A DNA stretch of 64,000 nt from positions 1 through 64,000 of IMG/VR virus record IMGVR_UViG_3300020442_000008; one strand, 5' to 3'. This stretch comes from a virus. This document shows, piece after piece, positions 36,554 through 44,561 of the stretch. Under the pieces are notes generated by a model. It saw only the letters and a list, made by a program, of their open reading frames with translations. It searched no databases and was not told the origin of the DNA. The first letter of the stretch is position 1; each line of letters begins with the position of its first letter. The position numbers and the translations under genes were made by a program.

Positions 36554-38824
36554 ATGAAAATATTACTACTGACCTTACTATCTTTTAGCACCTGTTTTGC
36601 AGGCGAGCTTTACTTTAATAACGGAAAAAATCTTAAAGCGGATATACTTGAAGCCAACTCGACTCATGCCTTAATAGAGAGGTGGGAAGATGGGCAACTT
36701 TTTAGAATTAAAATCAATTCATTAACAAAAGATAATCAGGCTTATATTAAAAATAATTTCCCTCCGAGCCACGAAGCTCTTCCAAAATTCAAAAAACCTC
36801 TATCAAGTGACCAATTAAACAGGCACTCGGCTTTTATAGATAGATTAATAGAAACAAAACTAAGATCATATAACCAAAGGCCAAATAAGGATATCAATGA
36901 TGAGATTTTTGTAAGAAGGGCTTACTTAAAAATAATCGGAAGAACACCTTCATTGAAAGAATTTGATAATTTTATTAACAACAGAGATTCAAATAAAAGA
37001 GCTAAATTAATTGACGAGCTATTGGGTAGTGAGGGTTATGTCAGTAATTGGTTTAACTTTTGGGCAGATATATTACGGATTAAAGACAGGCTAAATAATA
37101 GAATATCTGGAATACCTTATAAAAATTATGTTAAGCAATTCATATCAGATAACCGACCCTATGATGTTTGGGTTAGGGAAATGCTATCTTCCTCCGGACC
37201 GCTCTGGGTAGAAGGCAACGAGGGTGTTAGTTATTTTGCTAGGGATGTAAATATGCCTTTGGACAATATGGCAAATACTGTTAGAATTTTTCTAGGGACA
37301 AGCTTGGAGTGCGCTCAGTGCCACGATCACCCTTTTGATCGCTGGACTCAAAAACAGTTTTATGAAATGGCGGCTTTTACAAGCGGTTCAACCAATTTAA
37401 GATTAAAACGGGAGAGCAACTTAAATGAATTAAATAAATTAGTGAGAGAAGAAAGGAGAAAGCTGGAGCAGGCTGAAGAACCACAGAAGTCGCGTCAATT
37501 ACAAAATGCAGTAAGAGATATTGAAGACATCCTAGGTACAGGACTAACAAGTCTTGGAAATGGTAAAATTAATTTACCTAAAGATTATCAATACGATAAT
37601 GCAAAACCAAACGAATCTTTGACTGGAAAAACTATTTTCGGAAAGGAGATAGATATAAAAACATATGCTCCCGAAGCAGGCTCTAGAGAAACATACGCTA
37701 ATTGGCTTGCCTCGGACTCAAACCCTAGGTTTACTGCCGTGATTGTCAATAGGCTTTGGAAGGAAGTTTTTGGCTTGGCGCTGATTGAGCCATTGGATAA
37801 TATGTTTGATGACACATTAGCCACAGACCCTACTTTACAACTGCATTTAGAAAAGGTAATGGTTGCATTGGATTATGACTTGAAAGAATTCTTAAGAGTC
37901 TTATATAACACAAAAACTTTTCAAAGAGAAGCTGTCGCAAGGGATGTCATACCAAAAGATAATAAAGACACGCAAATGCCTGTAGATGTACAATGGATAA
38001 TAGCTGGACCAAATATCGAAAAACAATCCCAAAATGCAGTACCTTACTTTTATCAAGGGCCAATGCTCGAAAGAATGAGCGGGGAACAGATTTGGGACTC
38101 TCTTGTGAATTTAACATTCAGTAATATTGACTCTCGCAAATTAGAACAAAACACAAAAGGTTATGAAAATTTTAGAAATTTTTCAGAAATGAGCGGGGAA
38201 GATTTATTTAATCAAGTTATGGCAAAGATTAATAAAACAGAAAAACCAAATAATCCAAATAAGACAAAGTTTTCTAAACCGATTAATACAGATTGCCCCA
38301 TAAAGCCAGGGAGAGCGATTGACCCAACCCTTCTTGCCCTCAATGAGAACGGAGAAACAGTTGCTTTTTGCTGTGAATCTTGCGTGGACAAATATAAATC
38401 CCAACAAGACGCAAAAAAACAAGAATACCGAAAGAACTTCGTAAAAGATCGTAACTCTGTAAGAGCATCAGAACTACCTTCTCCTGCTCCTATTGGACAT
38501 CTAATTCGTGAGTTCGGCGGGTCGGATAGGGAGCAGATAGAAAATTCAGATAAAAGCGCTTCAGCAACGCAGGTTTTGAATTTAATTAATGGCTTTGTGG
38601 AAACGAGATTACTCAAGAATAAAAATTTTGAAATAATAAAAGCAATAGAATCCAAGAAGACATTAAAAGATAAAGTTGAAGTAGGTTATAAATATATACT
38701 AAGCAGAGAACCAACTTCTCAAGAATTAAGAATTTTTACGGAGAATTTGAAAAACCAAAAAGATGAATATAAAGAAATAATTTGGGCGTTAATTAACACC
38801 CATGAATTTATGTTCGTTAAGTAA
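36554..38824 (+). CDS. Secreted DUF1549/DUF1553 protein with CxxCH motif
   Basis: About 756 residues. Signal peptide ILLLTLLSFSTCFA; a small SHD1-like beta domain (residues ~25-75); DUF1549 (~95-290; VRRAYLKIIGRTPS, ECAQCHDHPFDRWTQ); a coiled segment; DUF1553 (~370-500 and again toward the end; FTAVIVNRLWKEVFG, LSREPTSQELRIF). Inserted between ~565 and 620 is a CPIKPGRAIDP...FCCESC segment, a YHS/TRASH-like metal-binding motif. The CxxCH could bind haem or metal. Such proteins are characteristic of Planctomycetota and Verrucomicrobiota, sit next to DUF1501 genes, as here, and lack an established activity; finding a full-length one in a phage is unusual. An upstream ATG at 36530 is less good because it would put eight residues before the signal. 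Confidence 0.85.
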   Translation: MKILLLTLLSFSTCFAGELYFNNGKNLKADILEANSTHALIERWEDGQLFRIKINSLTKDNQAYIKNNFPPSHEALPKFKKPLSSDQLNRHSAFIDRLIETKLRSYNQRPNKDINDEIFVRRAYLKIIGRTPSLKEFDNFINNRDSNKRAKLIDELLGSEGYVSNWFNFWADILRIKDRLNNRISGIPYKNYVKQFISDNRPYDVWVREMLSSSGPLWVEGNEGVSYFARDVNMPLDNMANTVRIFLGTSLECAQCHDHPFDRWTQKQFYEMAAFTSGSTNLRLKRESNLNELNKLVREERRKLEQAEEPQKSRQLQNAVRDIEDILGTGLTSLGNGKINLPKDYQYDNAKPNESLTGKTIFGKEIDIKTYAPEAGSRETYANWLASDSNPRFTAVIVNRLWKEVFGLALIEPLDNMFDDTLATDPTLQLHLEKVMVALDYDLKEFLRVLYNTKTFQREAVARDVIPKDNKDTQMPVDVQWIIAGPNIEKQSQNAVPYFYQGPMLERMSGEQIWDSLVNLTFSNIDSRKLEQNTKGYENFRNFSEMSGEDLFNQVMAKINKTEKPNNPNKTKFSKPINTDCPIKPGRAIDPTLLALNENGETVAFCCESCVDKYKSQQDAKKQEYRKNFVKDRNSVRASELPSPAPIGHLIREFGGSDREQIENSDKSASATQVLNLINGFVETRLLKNKNFEIIKAIESKKTLKDKVEVGYKYILSREPTSQELRIFTENLKNQKDEYKEIIWALINTHEFMFVK

Positions 38825-38848
38825 AGCGCAAGAAATACACAATATATC

Positions 38849-38877
38849 TTGACTTTTGCATAAAATTGTGTAATAAT
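38849..38877 (+). promoter_or_regulatory. Promoter, leaderless spacing
   Basis: TTGACT, 17 nt, AATAAT (TAATAA at 16 nt is the alternative), 6 nt before the ATG at 38884. Gives the DUF1501 gene a start separate from its partner. Confidence 0.65.
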
Positions 38878-38883
38878 ATTACT

Positions 38884-40176
38884 ATGAAACATAGTAGTAT
38901 AGATGAACTTGGCAGAAGAGAATTCATAGCTCATGCAGCAAAAGCCTGTTTGGGCGTAGGCTTAATGCCTATGGCAGGAAATTTTATACATGACAGCGTT
39001 CAAGCCTTAACTCCAGGGGCTAGAGTACCCACGGCTCGTCATGTTATATATTTAAATATGGCTGGAGCAATGTCTCACTTAGATACTTTTGGACCGAAAC
39101 CAGATGCTCCAGATATTCAAGGTCCGACAAAATCTATAGCAACAAGCGCAGATGGAGTGATTTTATCTGAAAATTTACCCAAAACTGCACAAATAATGCA
39201 TAATGCAGCGATCATAAAAACCATGAACACAAGCCAAGGTGCGCATGAGCAAGCGAGCTACCTTATGCATACATCTTATCTTAAAAGAGGAACTATTGTT
39301 CACCCAACTTTTGGTAGCTGGGTTTCGAAACTTTCGGGTTCTCTTAATAAAACAATTCCAGCTAATGTAAAAATTGGCGGAGGTGGGGGTGGTGCAGGCT
39401 TCCTAGAATCTAAATATGGAGCTTTACCTATTAATAACCCAAAGTCTGGATTAGCAAATAGCAAAATGGCATCCTATTTAGATCAAGAGCACTTTCAAGG
39501 GAGGATATCGATAACAGAAGCTTTAAATGAAAACTTTGCAACAGATTTCCCGCAAAAACAAATTAGAGCTTATTCTGATTTATATAAAGATGCAATTAAG
39601 TTAATGAATAGTGACGATCTGAATGCTTTTGATATTACAAAAGAATCAGAAATGACATCTAGTTTGTATGGTACAACAAATTTCGGCCAAGGTTGTCTTC
39701 TTGCAAGAAGGCTTGTGGAGAATGGTGTGAGGTATGTTGAGGTCACCAGAGGCGGTTGGGATACCCATGATAATAATTTTGAGAGGGTTGCGGCTAATTG
39801 CGCAGATATAGACCAAGCATTGAGCGGTTTATTAATTGACTTAGATCGCAGGGGGCTTTTGTCGGAAACTTTAGTGGTGTTAACTTCTGAATTTGGTAGA
39901 ACTCCAAACATTAACGGCAGAGACGGAAGAGATCATTGGCCTTACTGTTTTACGGCTTTCTTAGCTGGAGGCGGGGTAAAAGGAGGAATCACTTACGGAG
40001 AAACTGATAAGACGGGAAGGTCGCCAATTGACGGGAGACCCGTTAAGCCAGCGGATCTAAATGCTACTATTGCATATGCACTAGGGTTGTCATTAAATAG
40101 CTTTCAATATTCTCCATCAGGAAGGCCATTTACGATTGCACACAAAGGAGAACCATTAACAGAGATTTTATCATAA
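38884..40176 (+). CDS. DUF1501 (alkaline-phosphatase-superfamily-like) secreted protein
   Basis: 430 residues. GRREFIAHAAKACLGVGLMP is a Tat-like signal. HVIYLNMAGAMSHLDTFGPKPDAP is the DUF1501 hallmark, followed by TMNTSQGAHEQASYLMHTSY, RYVEVTRGGWDTHDNNFE and LTSEFGRTPNINGRDGRDHWP, which carry the Asp/His residues that bind metal in sulfatase/phosphatase relatives. DUF1501 proteins accompany DUF1549/1553 in PVC bacteria; the pair has been linked to polysaccharide use, but the reaction is unproven. Full length, so probably functional. The final ATAATG overlaps the start of the next gene. Confidence 0.88.
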   Translation: MKHSSIDELGRREFIAHAAKACLGVGLMPMAGNFIHDSVQALTPGARVPTARHVIYLNMAGAMSHLDTFGPKPDAPDIQGPTKSIATSADGVILSENLPKTAQIMHNAAIIKTMNTSQGAHEQASYLMHTSYLKRGTIVHPTFGSWVSKLSGSLNKTIPANVKIGGGGGGAGFLESKYGALPINNPKSGLANSKMASYLDQEHFQGRISITEALNENFATDFPQKQIRAYSDLYKDAIKLMNSDDLNAFDITKESEMTSSLYGTTNFGQGCLLARRLVENGVRYVEVTRGGWDTHDNNFERVAANCADIDQALSGLLIDLDRRGLLSETLVVLTSEFGRTPNINGRDGRDHWPYCFTAFLAGGGVKGGITYGETDKTGRSPIDGRPVKPADLNATIAYALGLSLNSFQYSPSGRPFTIAHKGEPLTEILS

Positions 40177-40826
40177 TGAAAAAAAAGGTAACCAAAATTG
40201 ACCTAACAGAGGAAATACGAGCAGCTTTGCTCGCAGAGCAAGGTTTCGAAGAAGAAATTTCCGAGGAAGCTTTTGCTGAAGAAAAAAATAAAGGAAAAAA
40301 ATTAAATAAACCCTTTAGAACCCCAGGTGGGCCAAAGAAATTTTCAGTCTATGTTAAGAATGAAAAAGGTAATGTTGTAAAAGTGAACTTCGGCGATCCA
40401 AATATGGAAATTAAAAGAGACAATCCAGAAAGAAGAAAGTCTTTTAGGGCTAGGCATAATTGCGACAACCCAGGTCCGAAGACCAAAGCAAAGTATTGGT
40501 CATGCAAAATGTGGAGCAAAAAACCTGTAAGTAAAGTTTCTAGCAGTCAAGATTTCGAAGATCAAATACTTGATATGCTCGATGAATCTGATAGCAAGCA
40601 AGGGCTTTGGGATAATATCCGAAAAAAGAAAAAAAGAGAAGGTAAGAACTATAGACCCGCGAAACCTGGGGATAAAGATAGACCTTCAAAAGAAGCATAC
40701 GAAAAAGCACAGAAACCAAAGAAAAAATCTAAAGCTTTTGAAACCTGCGACTCTTGCAAAAACCCGAAATCTTGCTCAGAAGCAGGACACTGCGAGAAGT
40801 CAAAGGCGAAAAAGAAGAAATATTAA
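40176..40826 (+). CDS. DUF5872-like marine phage protein
   Basis: 216 residues. KKFSVYVKNEKGNVVKVNFGD, MEIKRDNPERRKSFRARHNC and NPGPKTKAKYWSCKMW are the conserved segments of a protein common in T4-like marine phages (DUF5872 type). The C-terminal half is very Lys-rich with ETCDSCKNPKSCSEAGHC, a Cys cluster that could bind zinc. Likely structural or nucleic-acid-binding; exact role unknown. Its start overlaps the DUF1501 stop by one base. Confidence 0.7.
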   Translation: MKKKVTKIDLTEEIRAALLAEQGFEEEISEEAFAEEKNKGKKLNKPFRTPGGPKKFSVYVKNEKGNVVKVNFGDPNMEIKRDNPERRKSFRARHNCDNPGPKTKAKYWSCKMWSKKPVSKVSSSQDFEDQILDMLDESDSKQGLWDNIRKKKKREGKNYRPAKPGDKDRPSKEAYEKAQKPKKKSKAFETCDSCKNPKSCSEAGHCEKSKAKKKKY

Positions 40827-40840
40827 GTGTAACATAGTAT

Positions 40841-41068
40841 GTGTTAAGGTATTTATTAATTCTTTTGCTATTCAGTAGTTGTTCAACAAAAGAATACTTA
40901 ACGCCAGAAATTACAGCCCTCAAGGAAGAAGATAGGGATTGGGTTCAAGTTTATCGCCATGAAATGAAAGTGGCGATGGAGCATGATGATGAAGTCGCTT
41001 GGCATTTTTTCTTTTGGGAACTTTTGAAAGAAAAGTCTCGAATTTACGAAAAATCTATTGACAAATAA
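40841..41068 (+). CDS. Small lipoprotein
   Basis: 75 residues from a GTG at 40841. A short hydrophobic start then LFSSC, a lipobox with a lipidated Cys expected. The mature part is charged and helical. Resembles in layout the lipoprotein at 54683 (signal, SC/SCS, then acidic helix). Could be an outer-membrane spanin-like or exclusion lipoprotein. Confidence 0.65.
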   Translation: MLRYLLILLLFSSCSTKEYLTPEITALKEEDRDWVQVYRHEMKVAMEHDDEVAWHFFFWELLKEKSRIYEKSIDK

Positions 41069-41086
41069 CACTCATTGTGGTATAGT
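41058..41086 (+). promoter_or_regulatory. Promoter, leaderless spacing
   Basis: TTGACA, 17 nt, TATAGT, 6 nt before the ATG at 41093. It overlaps the end of the lipoprotein gene. Confidence 0.8.
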
Positions 41087-41092
41087 TATTTC

Positions 41093-41281
41093 ATGTTAAC
41101 AGGCGTACTTAAAACTAGAGACGGAGAATACAAATATAGCCTAGATGTTAATGAAGATGAATTAATTAATATCTATATAAAAGAGTTAATTTTGTATTGG
41201 TGTGAAAAAAACCATCCCGATGTCGTAAGTAAAATAGAATCAAACATAAAAGAGTTAATTTTAAAAGAAAATGAAAATTAA
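41093..41281 (+). CDS. Small hypothetical protein
   Basis: 62 residues starting at the ATG that fits the promoter spacing; the in-frame ATG at 41075 lies inside the promoter. Acidic, alpha/beta. No family recognised. Overlaps the next gene by 11 bases. Confidence 0.6.
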   Translation: MLTGVLKTRDGEYKYSLDVNEDELINIYIKELILYWCEKNHPDVVSKIESNIKELILKENEN

Positions 41282-41576
41282 AAAAAAATTAAAAAATGCA
41301 GAGTTTGAATACGATGAAGAAACTAAAAAGTTTTTAATAATAGATAGTGAAGATGGGAGTGCTATTGAATTAAATAAAGTATATGCATTCGCATTTATGC
41401 GGTTCGTGATTCGCATGGCACAAAGAAATTGGCTTAAAACCAAAAAAAATGTTGACAAACATGAGCCAAATATAGTATCATTAATAGATAATGAAGAAAT
41501 CAATCCAAACCAGACCACCATTCAATGGACTCAAGAAGTATCTACAGAACCCTGCACATCCAATGAGTCAGTTTAA
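41271..41576 (+). CDS. Small hypothetical protein
   Basis: 101 residues, soluble. Basic N-terminus, then FEYDEETKKFLIIDSEDG, and a C-terminal acidic/Thr-rich tail. Overlaps the next gene by 14 bases. No family recognised. Confidence 0.55.
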   Translation: MKIKKKLKNAEFEYDEETKKFLIIDSEDGSAIELNKVYAFAFMRFVIRMAQRNWLKTKKNVDKHEPNIVSLIDNEEINPNQTTIQWTQEVSTEPCTSNESV

Positions 41577-41760
41577 AGCATTTATGTTAAATATAAATTC
41601 ATTCAATTTGGTACACGCCTCAGAAGTAGAAGAGTTTTTTTATGAAAAAAATGATGAAGCTGTAGAGGAAGGTGAAGTCGTAGGTATAGAAATAGAGAAT
41701 GAAGACACAGTAGATATTGTTTTGTTTTCGGATATTTATTTTAGCCAACAAAATTTTTAG
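41563..41760 (+). CDS. Small acidic hypothetical protein
   Basis: 65 residues from 41563; an earlier ATG in the same frame at 41491 would overlap the preceding gene by 86 bases and reads poorly. Ends in a beta-rich acidic part (VVGIEIENEDTVDIVLFSD). Unknown function. Confidence 0.5.
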   Translation: MSQFKAFMLNINSFNLVHASEVEEFFYEKNDEAVEEGEVVGIEIENEDTVDIVLFSDIYFSQQNF

Positions 41761-41764
41761 TAAA

Positions 41765-41995
41765 ATGGAAAGACTTTGGGAATATAGGATCAAATATAAT
41801 CCCGGGGCTGGACACTCCGTCACAGACAGTTATCACTATTATAACGCAGAGAGTGCTTGTGTTGCTTTGAAATATCATGAATACATGATGGAAAGACATG
41901 GATTTAGAGCACAGATTCTTTCCGTAGAAAGAAAGTGCCCTTACGCAAATAAGTGGATCGATGAGACAGATTTACTGAAAGAAAATAGCGAATGA
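41765..41995 (+). CDS. Small hypothetical protein
   Basis: 76 residues from 41765, four bases after the previous stop. YHYYNAESACVALKYHEYMM and HGFRAQILSVERKCPYANKW give a compact alpha/beta domain. No family recognised. Overlaps the beta-helix gene by ATGA. Confidence 0.55.
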   Translation: MERLWEYRIKYNPGAGHSVTDSYHYYNAESACVALKYHEYMMERHGFRAQILSVERKCPYANKWIDETDLLKENSE

Positions 41996-42615
41996 GTTTT
42001 GACCAAATAATAAAAAATCAATCCTTCAAGGGAGACCCAAATAAGCACAAAGGAAAAATAGATGATAATGCTTTAGGCTTTGCTTGGAGACCTAATCAAA
42101 AAAAACGCTCATTGCTAATCAAAAACTGCCAAATAAATGCTAATGGCGTTGCAGAGGGGTTAAAGCTTTCATATATGCACGATGTACTAGTGCAAGATTG
42201 CGAAATAATAGGCGGGTATGAAGATTGCGTAGATATAGTAAGAGGAGGCAACATAACTTTCGAGAATTGTATTTTTATTTCTAATGGAACAAAACATCAC
42301 TTTACCATTAAATGTCAGGTTGAAAATGTCAAAATTGTGAATTGTATTTTTCGAAATAATTTTAATAAAATATGGGATGGAGCATTCGTTGATATGGGTA
42401 ATTGGTCAGATTATGATATAAAAGACCTTCCAAAAACGAAAGGAATTGAAATAATTAATTGCACTTTTGAAAATGTGTCTTGGTGGAAAAAAATCCTAAC
42501 TAGAAGGCTTTACGCAGAGAACGCTATCGTAAAAAATACATCAGGGTTTAATCTAAAAATACCAAATATATTTATTAATTTATTCTGGAACCATCAAAGG
42601 TATTTAAATAAATGA
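41992..42615 (+). CDS. Small parallel beta-helix protein
   Basis: 207 residues. Repeating strand turns such as [55 protein letters not shown] and [11 protein letters not shown], with a Cys-Asn/Asp-Ile ladder, define a right-handed parallel beta-helix like pectate lyases. It has no signal peptide, so it is either cytoplasmic, a virion adhesin or a glycan-active enzyme. It precedes a sugar acetyltransferase with an ATGA overlap. Confidence 0.65.
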   Translation: MSFDQIIKNQSFKGDPNKHKGKIDDNALGFAWRPNQKKRSLLIKNCQINANGVAEGLKLSYMHDVLVQDCEIIGGYEDCVDIVRGGNITFENCIFISNGTKHHFTIKCQVENVKIVNCIFRNNFNKIWDGAFVDMGNWSDYDIKDLPKTKGIEIINCTFENVSWWKKILTRRLYAENAIVKNTSGFNLKIPNIFINLFWNHQRYLNK

Positions 42616-43238
42616 ACCTTAAACAAGAACTAAAGAAAGCTAGAAGCGGAGAGTCCAACTTAATAGAGTTTACGGCAGACCCCAAACTATTAGTCCCTTA
42701 CTCAAGAATTAGAGTCACGGAAGATCCATCGTACCCTGGTGCTTTTCCAAAAATTCATAGGAGTCCGTATTCAAATAATAAACTATTAATAGGCAAATAT
42801 GTTTCTATTGCAGAGGGTGTACAATTTTTGATAGGCTCAAACCATGATTGGGAGAGGGTTACGACATATTTGAGCTTTTGCATTGAAAGCGGTATGTTAG
42901 ATGAAGGGTCTATGACTTCATCTGGAAATATTATAATAGGAAATGATGTCTTAATAGGAACAAATGCGGTTATTATGGATGGAGTATCTATTGGTGATGG
43001 GGCGGTTATAGGTGCGTGTGCGGTTGTAACTAAGGATGTTGACCCTTATACTATTGTAGGGGGAGTACCCGCAAAATTTATTAAAAAAAGATTTAATGAA
43101 GAAATAATTAAAAAATTATTAAAACTGCAATGGTGGAACATTGAGGAAGAAATATTAAATGAATTTTCAGATTTATTATTCTCAAGAGATATTAACTCAT
43201 TTATAGCAAATATAGAAAACCTTTTATCGCCACCTTAG
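42612..43238 (+). CDS. Left-handed beta-helix (hexapeptide) acetyltransferase
   Basis: 208 residues. Repeated hexapeptides ([22 protein letters not shown] and [16 protein letters not shown]) and the closing [12 protein letters not shown] are the XAT/CatB-Vat pattern; HDW about residue 77 includes the usual catalytic His. Such enzymes O-acetylate sugars or antibiotics using acetyl-CoA. In this genome a glycan acceptor is more likely. Last protein gene before the tRNA cluster. Confidence 0.8.
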   Translation: MNLKQELKKARSGESNLIEFTADPKLLVPYSRIRVTEDPSYPGAFPKIHRSPYSNNKLLIGKYVSIAEGVQFLIGSNHDWERVTTYLSFCIESGMLDEGSMTSSGNIIIGNDVLIGTNAVIMDGVSIGDGAVIGACAVVTKDVDPYTIVGGVPAKFIKKRFNEEIIKKLLKLQWWNIEEEILNEFSDLLFSRDINSFIANIENLLSPP

Positions 43239-43304
43239 CTCAGATGGTAGAGCACCTCACTTGTAATGAGGATGTCGTCGGTTCGATCCCGACAGGTGGC
43301 TCCA
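43229..43304 (+). tRNA. tRNA-Thr (TGT anticodon)
   Basis: Acceptor GCCACCT pairs with AGGTGGC, followed by T and encoded CCA. Anticodon loop CTTGTAA gives UGU, reading ACA and probably other ACN codons. Normal D and T arms. The first bases overlap the end of the acetyltransferase gene. Confidence 0.95.
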
Positions 43305-43308
43305 TTTT

Positions 43309-43395
43309 GCGGATGTGGCGGAATAGGTAGACGCTACGGACTTAAAATCCGTTGCCAGTAATGGCGTGAGGGTTCAAGTCCCTCCATCCGTACCA
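43309..43395 (+). tRNA. tRNA-Leu (TAA anticodon)
   Basis: Acceptor GCGGATG with CATCCGT (G-U at the end), variable arm of the long class-II type, encoded CCA. Anticodon loop CTTAAAA gives UAA, reading UUA, the favoured Leu codon in this AT-rich genome. Confidence 0.95.
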
Positions 43396-43400
43396 AATAT

Positions 43401-43477
43401 GCGAGAGTAGCTCAGTTGGATAGAGCATCTGCCTTCTAAGCAGAATGTCGTGAGTTCGAGTCTCACCTCTCGTGCCA
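43401..43477 (+). tRNA. tRNA-Arg (TCT anticodon)
   Basis: Acceptor GCGAGAG pairs with CTCTCGT, G discriminator and encoded CCA. Anticodon loop CTTCTAA gives UCU, reading AGA/AGG, which are abundant Arg codons in the surrounding genes. Confidence 0.95.
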
Positions 43478-43478
43478 T

Positions 43479-43661
43479 TTATTTTTTATGAATTTTCCTC
43501 AAAATATTCTGCTTTTGCTCATCGCTTAGTTTTAAAAACATTTTTTTAGCTTCTATCCAAGCCGTCCTCGCACGAATGTGAGGATTTGCTTGGAAAGTAT
43601 TATCTTCGATTAACTTAACAGTAAGATAATCTATTATTAATTCTTTATCGCATGATTCCAT
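43479..43661 (-). CDS. Small hypothetical protein facing the tRNA cluster
   Basis: 60 residues, opposite strand, ending one base after tRNA-Arg. Acid-rich N-terminus (SCDKELIIDYL) and basic helical C-terminus. Reads like a real soluble protein (balanced composition), but no family or promoter is evident. Confidence 0.45.
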   Translation of the reverse strand: MESCDKELIIDYLTVKLIEDNTFQANPHIRARTAWIEAKKMFLKLSDEQKQNILRKIHKK

Positions 43662-43684
43662 ATCAATTTTTACACAAATAAGGG

Positions 43685-43716
43685 TTGACTTTGTGGAAAA
43701 AATATGAAAGTATTAA
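43685..43716 (+). promoter_or_regulatory. Possible promoter (long spacer)
   Basis: TTGACT with TATTAA 20 nt downstream, 6 nt before the ATG at 43723. Spacing is longer than the family average, so the -10 is uncertain. Confidence 0.4.
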
Positions 43717-43722
43717 ACCATT

Positions 43723-43899
43723 ATGAAAAATACAGAATACATTACATTGACAGAGATGTGGCAGGACGAACAATATCTTGAGGTTGTTGACATTATATCG
43801 ACAGAAAATTGGGATCATTCTACTTTGGTAGAGTTTTGTGCATATTTTATTAAATATCTTGGACTAAAAGAATTTAGCGTTTTTCAGAGGCTTGTATGA
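43723..43899 (+). CDS. Small hypothetical protein
   Basis: 58 residues, acidic, helix-rich (YLEVVDIISTENWDHSTLVEF). ATGA overlap with the following gene argues it is translated. No family recognised. Confidence 0.6.
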   Translation: MKNTEYITLTEMWQDEQYLEVVDIISTENWDHSTLVEFCAYFIKYLGLKEFSVFQRLV

Positions 43900-44285
43900 C
43901 CCCAACAGAACATTTCCAACTCATTTGGAAAACTTACGAGTTTACACTAACTCGTCTTGCGTTCCTAGAGGATGATTACCAATACCTTTTTGCTCAAATA
44001 AATAATAAATTAAGCGAAAATGATAAGCGAATCCCTGTGGATCTAAAACAGGCTTTTATAGAGAATGCTAGAGAGCTTAAATTAATATATGCAAAACAAC
44101 AGAAAACCATTAATGAATTAATTTCTTTTTGTGACGAGCATAGAGCTTGGAAAAATTCGGAAATCATTCCCGAAGGCTATGATATATCAAAACATTCACT
44201 AAAAGAGTTAAGTAGGGTTACAAGGCATCTTGAGGAAGTTCTAGAAGACTCTATGGAAAATGTAGAAAGTTTGCTTGACTTCTGA
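43896..44285 (+). CDS. Helical hypothetical protein
   Basis: 129 residues, almost all helical, with two heptad-like stretches (around LAFLEDDYQYLFAQINNKL and LSRVTRHLEEVLEDSME). Possibly a coiled-coil dimer. The promoter of the next gene overlaps its end. Confidence 0.55.
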   Translation: MTPTEHFQLIWKTYEFTLTRLAFLEDDYQYLFAQINNKLSENDKRIPVDLKQAFIENARELKLIYAKQQKTINELISFCDEHRAWKNSEIIPEGYDISKHSLKELSRVTRHLEEVLEDSMENVESLLDF

Positions 44286-44303
44286 GAAGTATTGCTCTAG
44301 TGT
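44275..44303 (+). promoter_or_regulatory. Promoter, leaderless spacing
   Basis: TTGACT, 17 nt, TAGTGT, 6 nt before the ATG at 44310. Drives the AT-hook-like gene and the RuvB-like gene. Confidence 0.7.
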
Positions 44304-44309
44304 TAAATT

Positions 44310-44561
44310 ATGAAACGAGGAAGACCAAAAGGCTACTCTCCTTATGTGGAGATTTCTTATGAAGACCTTGCCGACTATGTTGGCAGGAAAACTCTAATTA
44401 AAGTCTGTAAGACTTGGATAGAAGACCTTGCGGAGCAAGCTCATTCATCTAATAACCTATTCTCGCTTAGTAAACAGAGCCATGCAGAAGATGTGCATGA
44501 GGAAGAAGCTAATCAGGAACAACCAAAAATAGAATATGCAATCACAAACTTCAATGAATAA
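44310..44561 (+). CDS. Small AT-hook-like protein
   Basis: 83 residues. MKRGRPKGYSP at the start matches the AT-hook core (RGRPKG), which binds AT-rich DNA minor grooves. A helical middle and an acidic C-terminus follow. Its last 8 bases overlap the RuvB-like ATG (26 bases if 44536 is used). Probably binds DNA with the ATPase. Confidence 0.6.
   Translation: MKRGRPKGYSPYVEISYEDLADYVGRKTLIKVCKTWIEDLAEQAHSSNNLFSLSKQSHAEDVHEEEANQEQPKIEYAITNFNE

Noticed and set aside
36034-40176. The DUF1549/DUF1501 block as bacterial contamination or an assembly join
   Set aside because: Base composition and promoter spacing match the phage neighbours on both sides and genes run on with 1-base junctions into a phage gene at 40176, so an internal acquisition is more likely. 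Read-pair checks would settle it.
41491-41562. A longer start for the small gene ending at 41760
   Set aside because: It would overlap the preceding gene by 86 bases; the ATG at 41563 has the normal short overlap.
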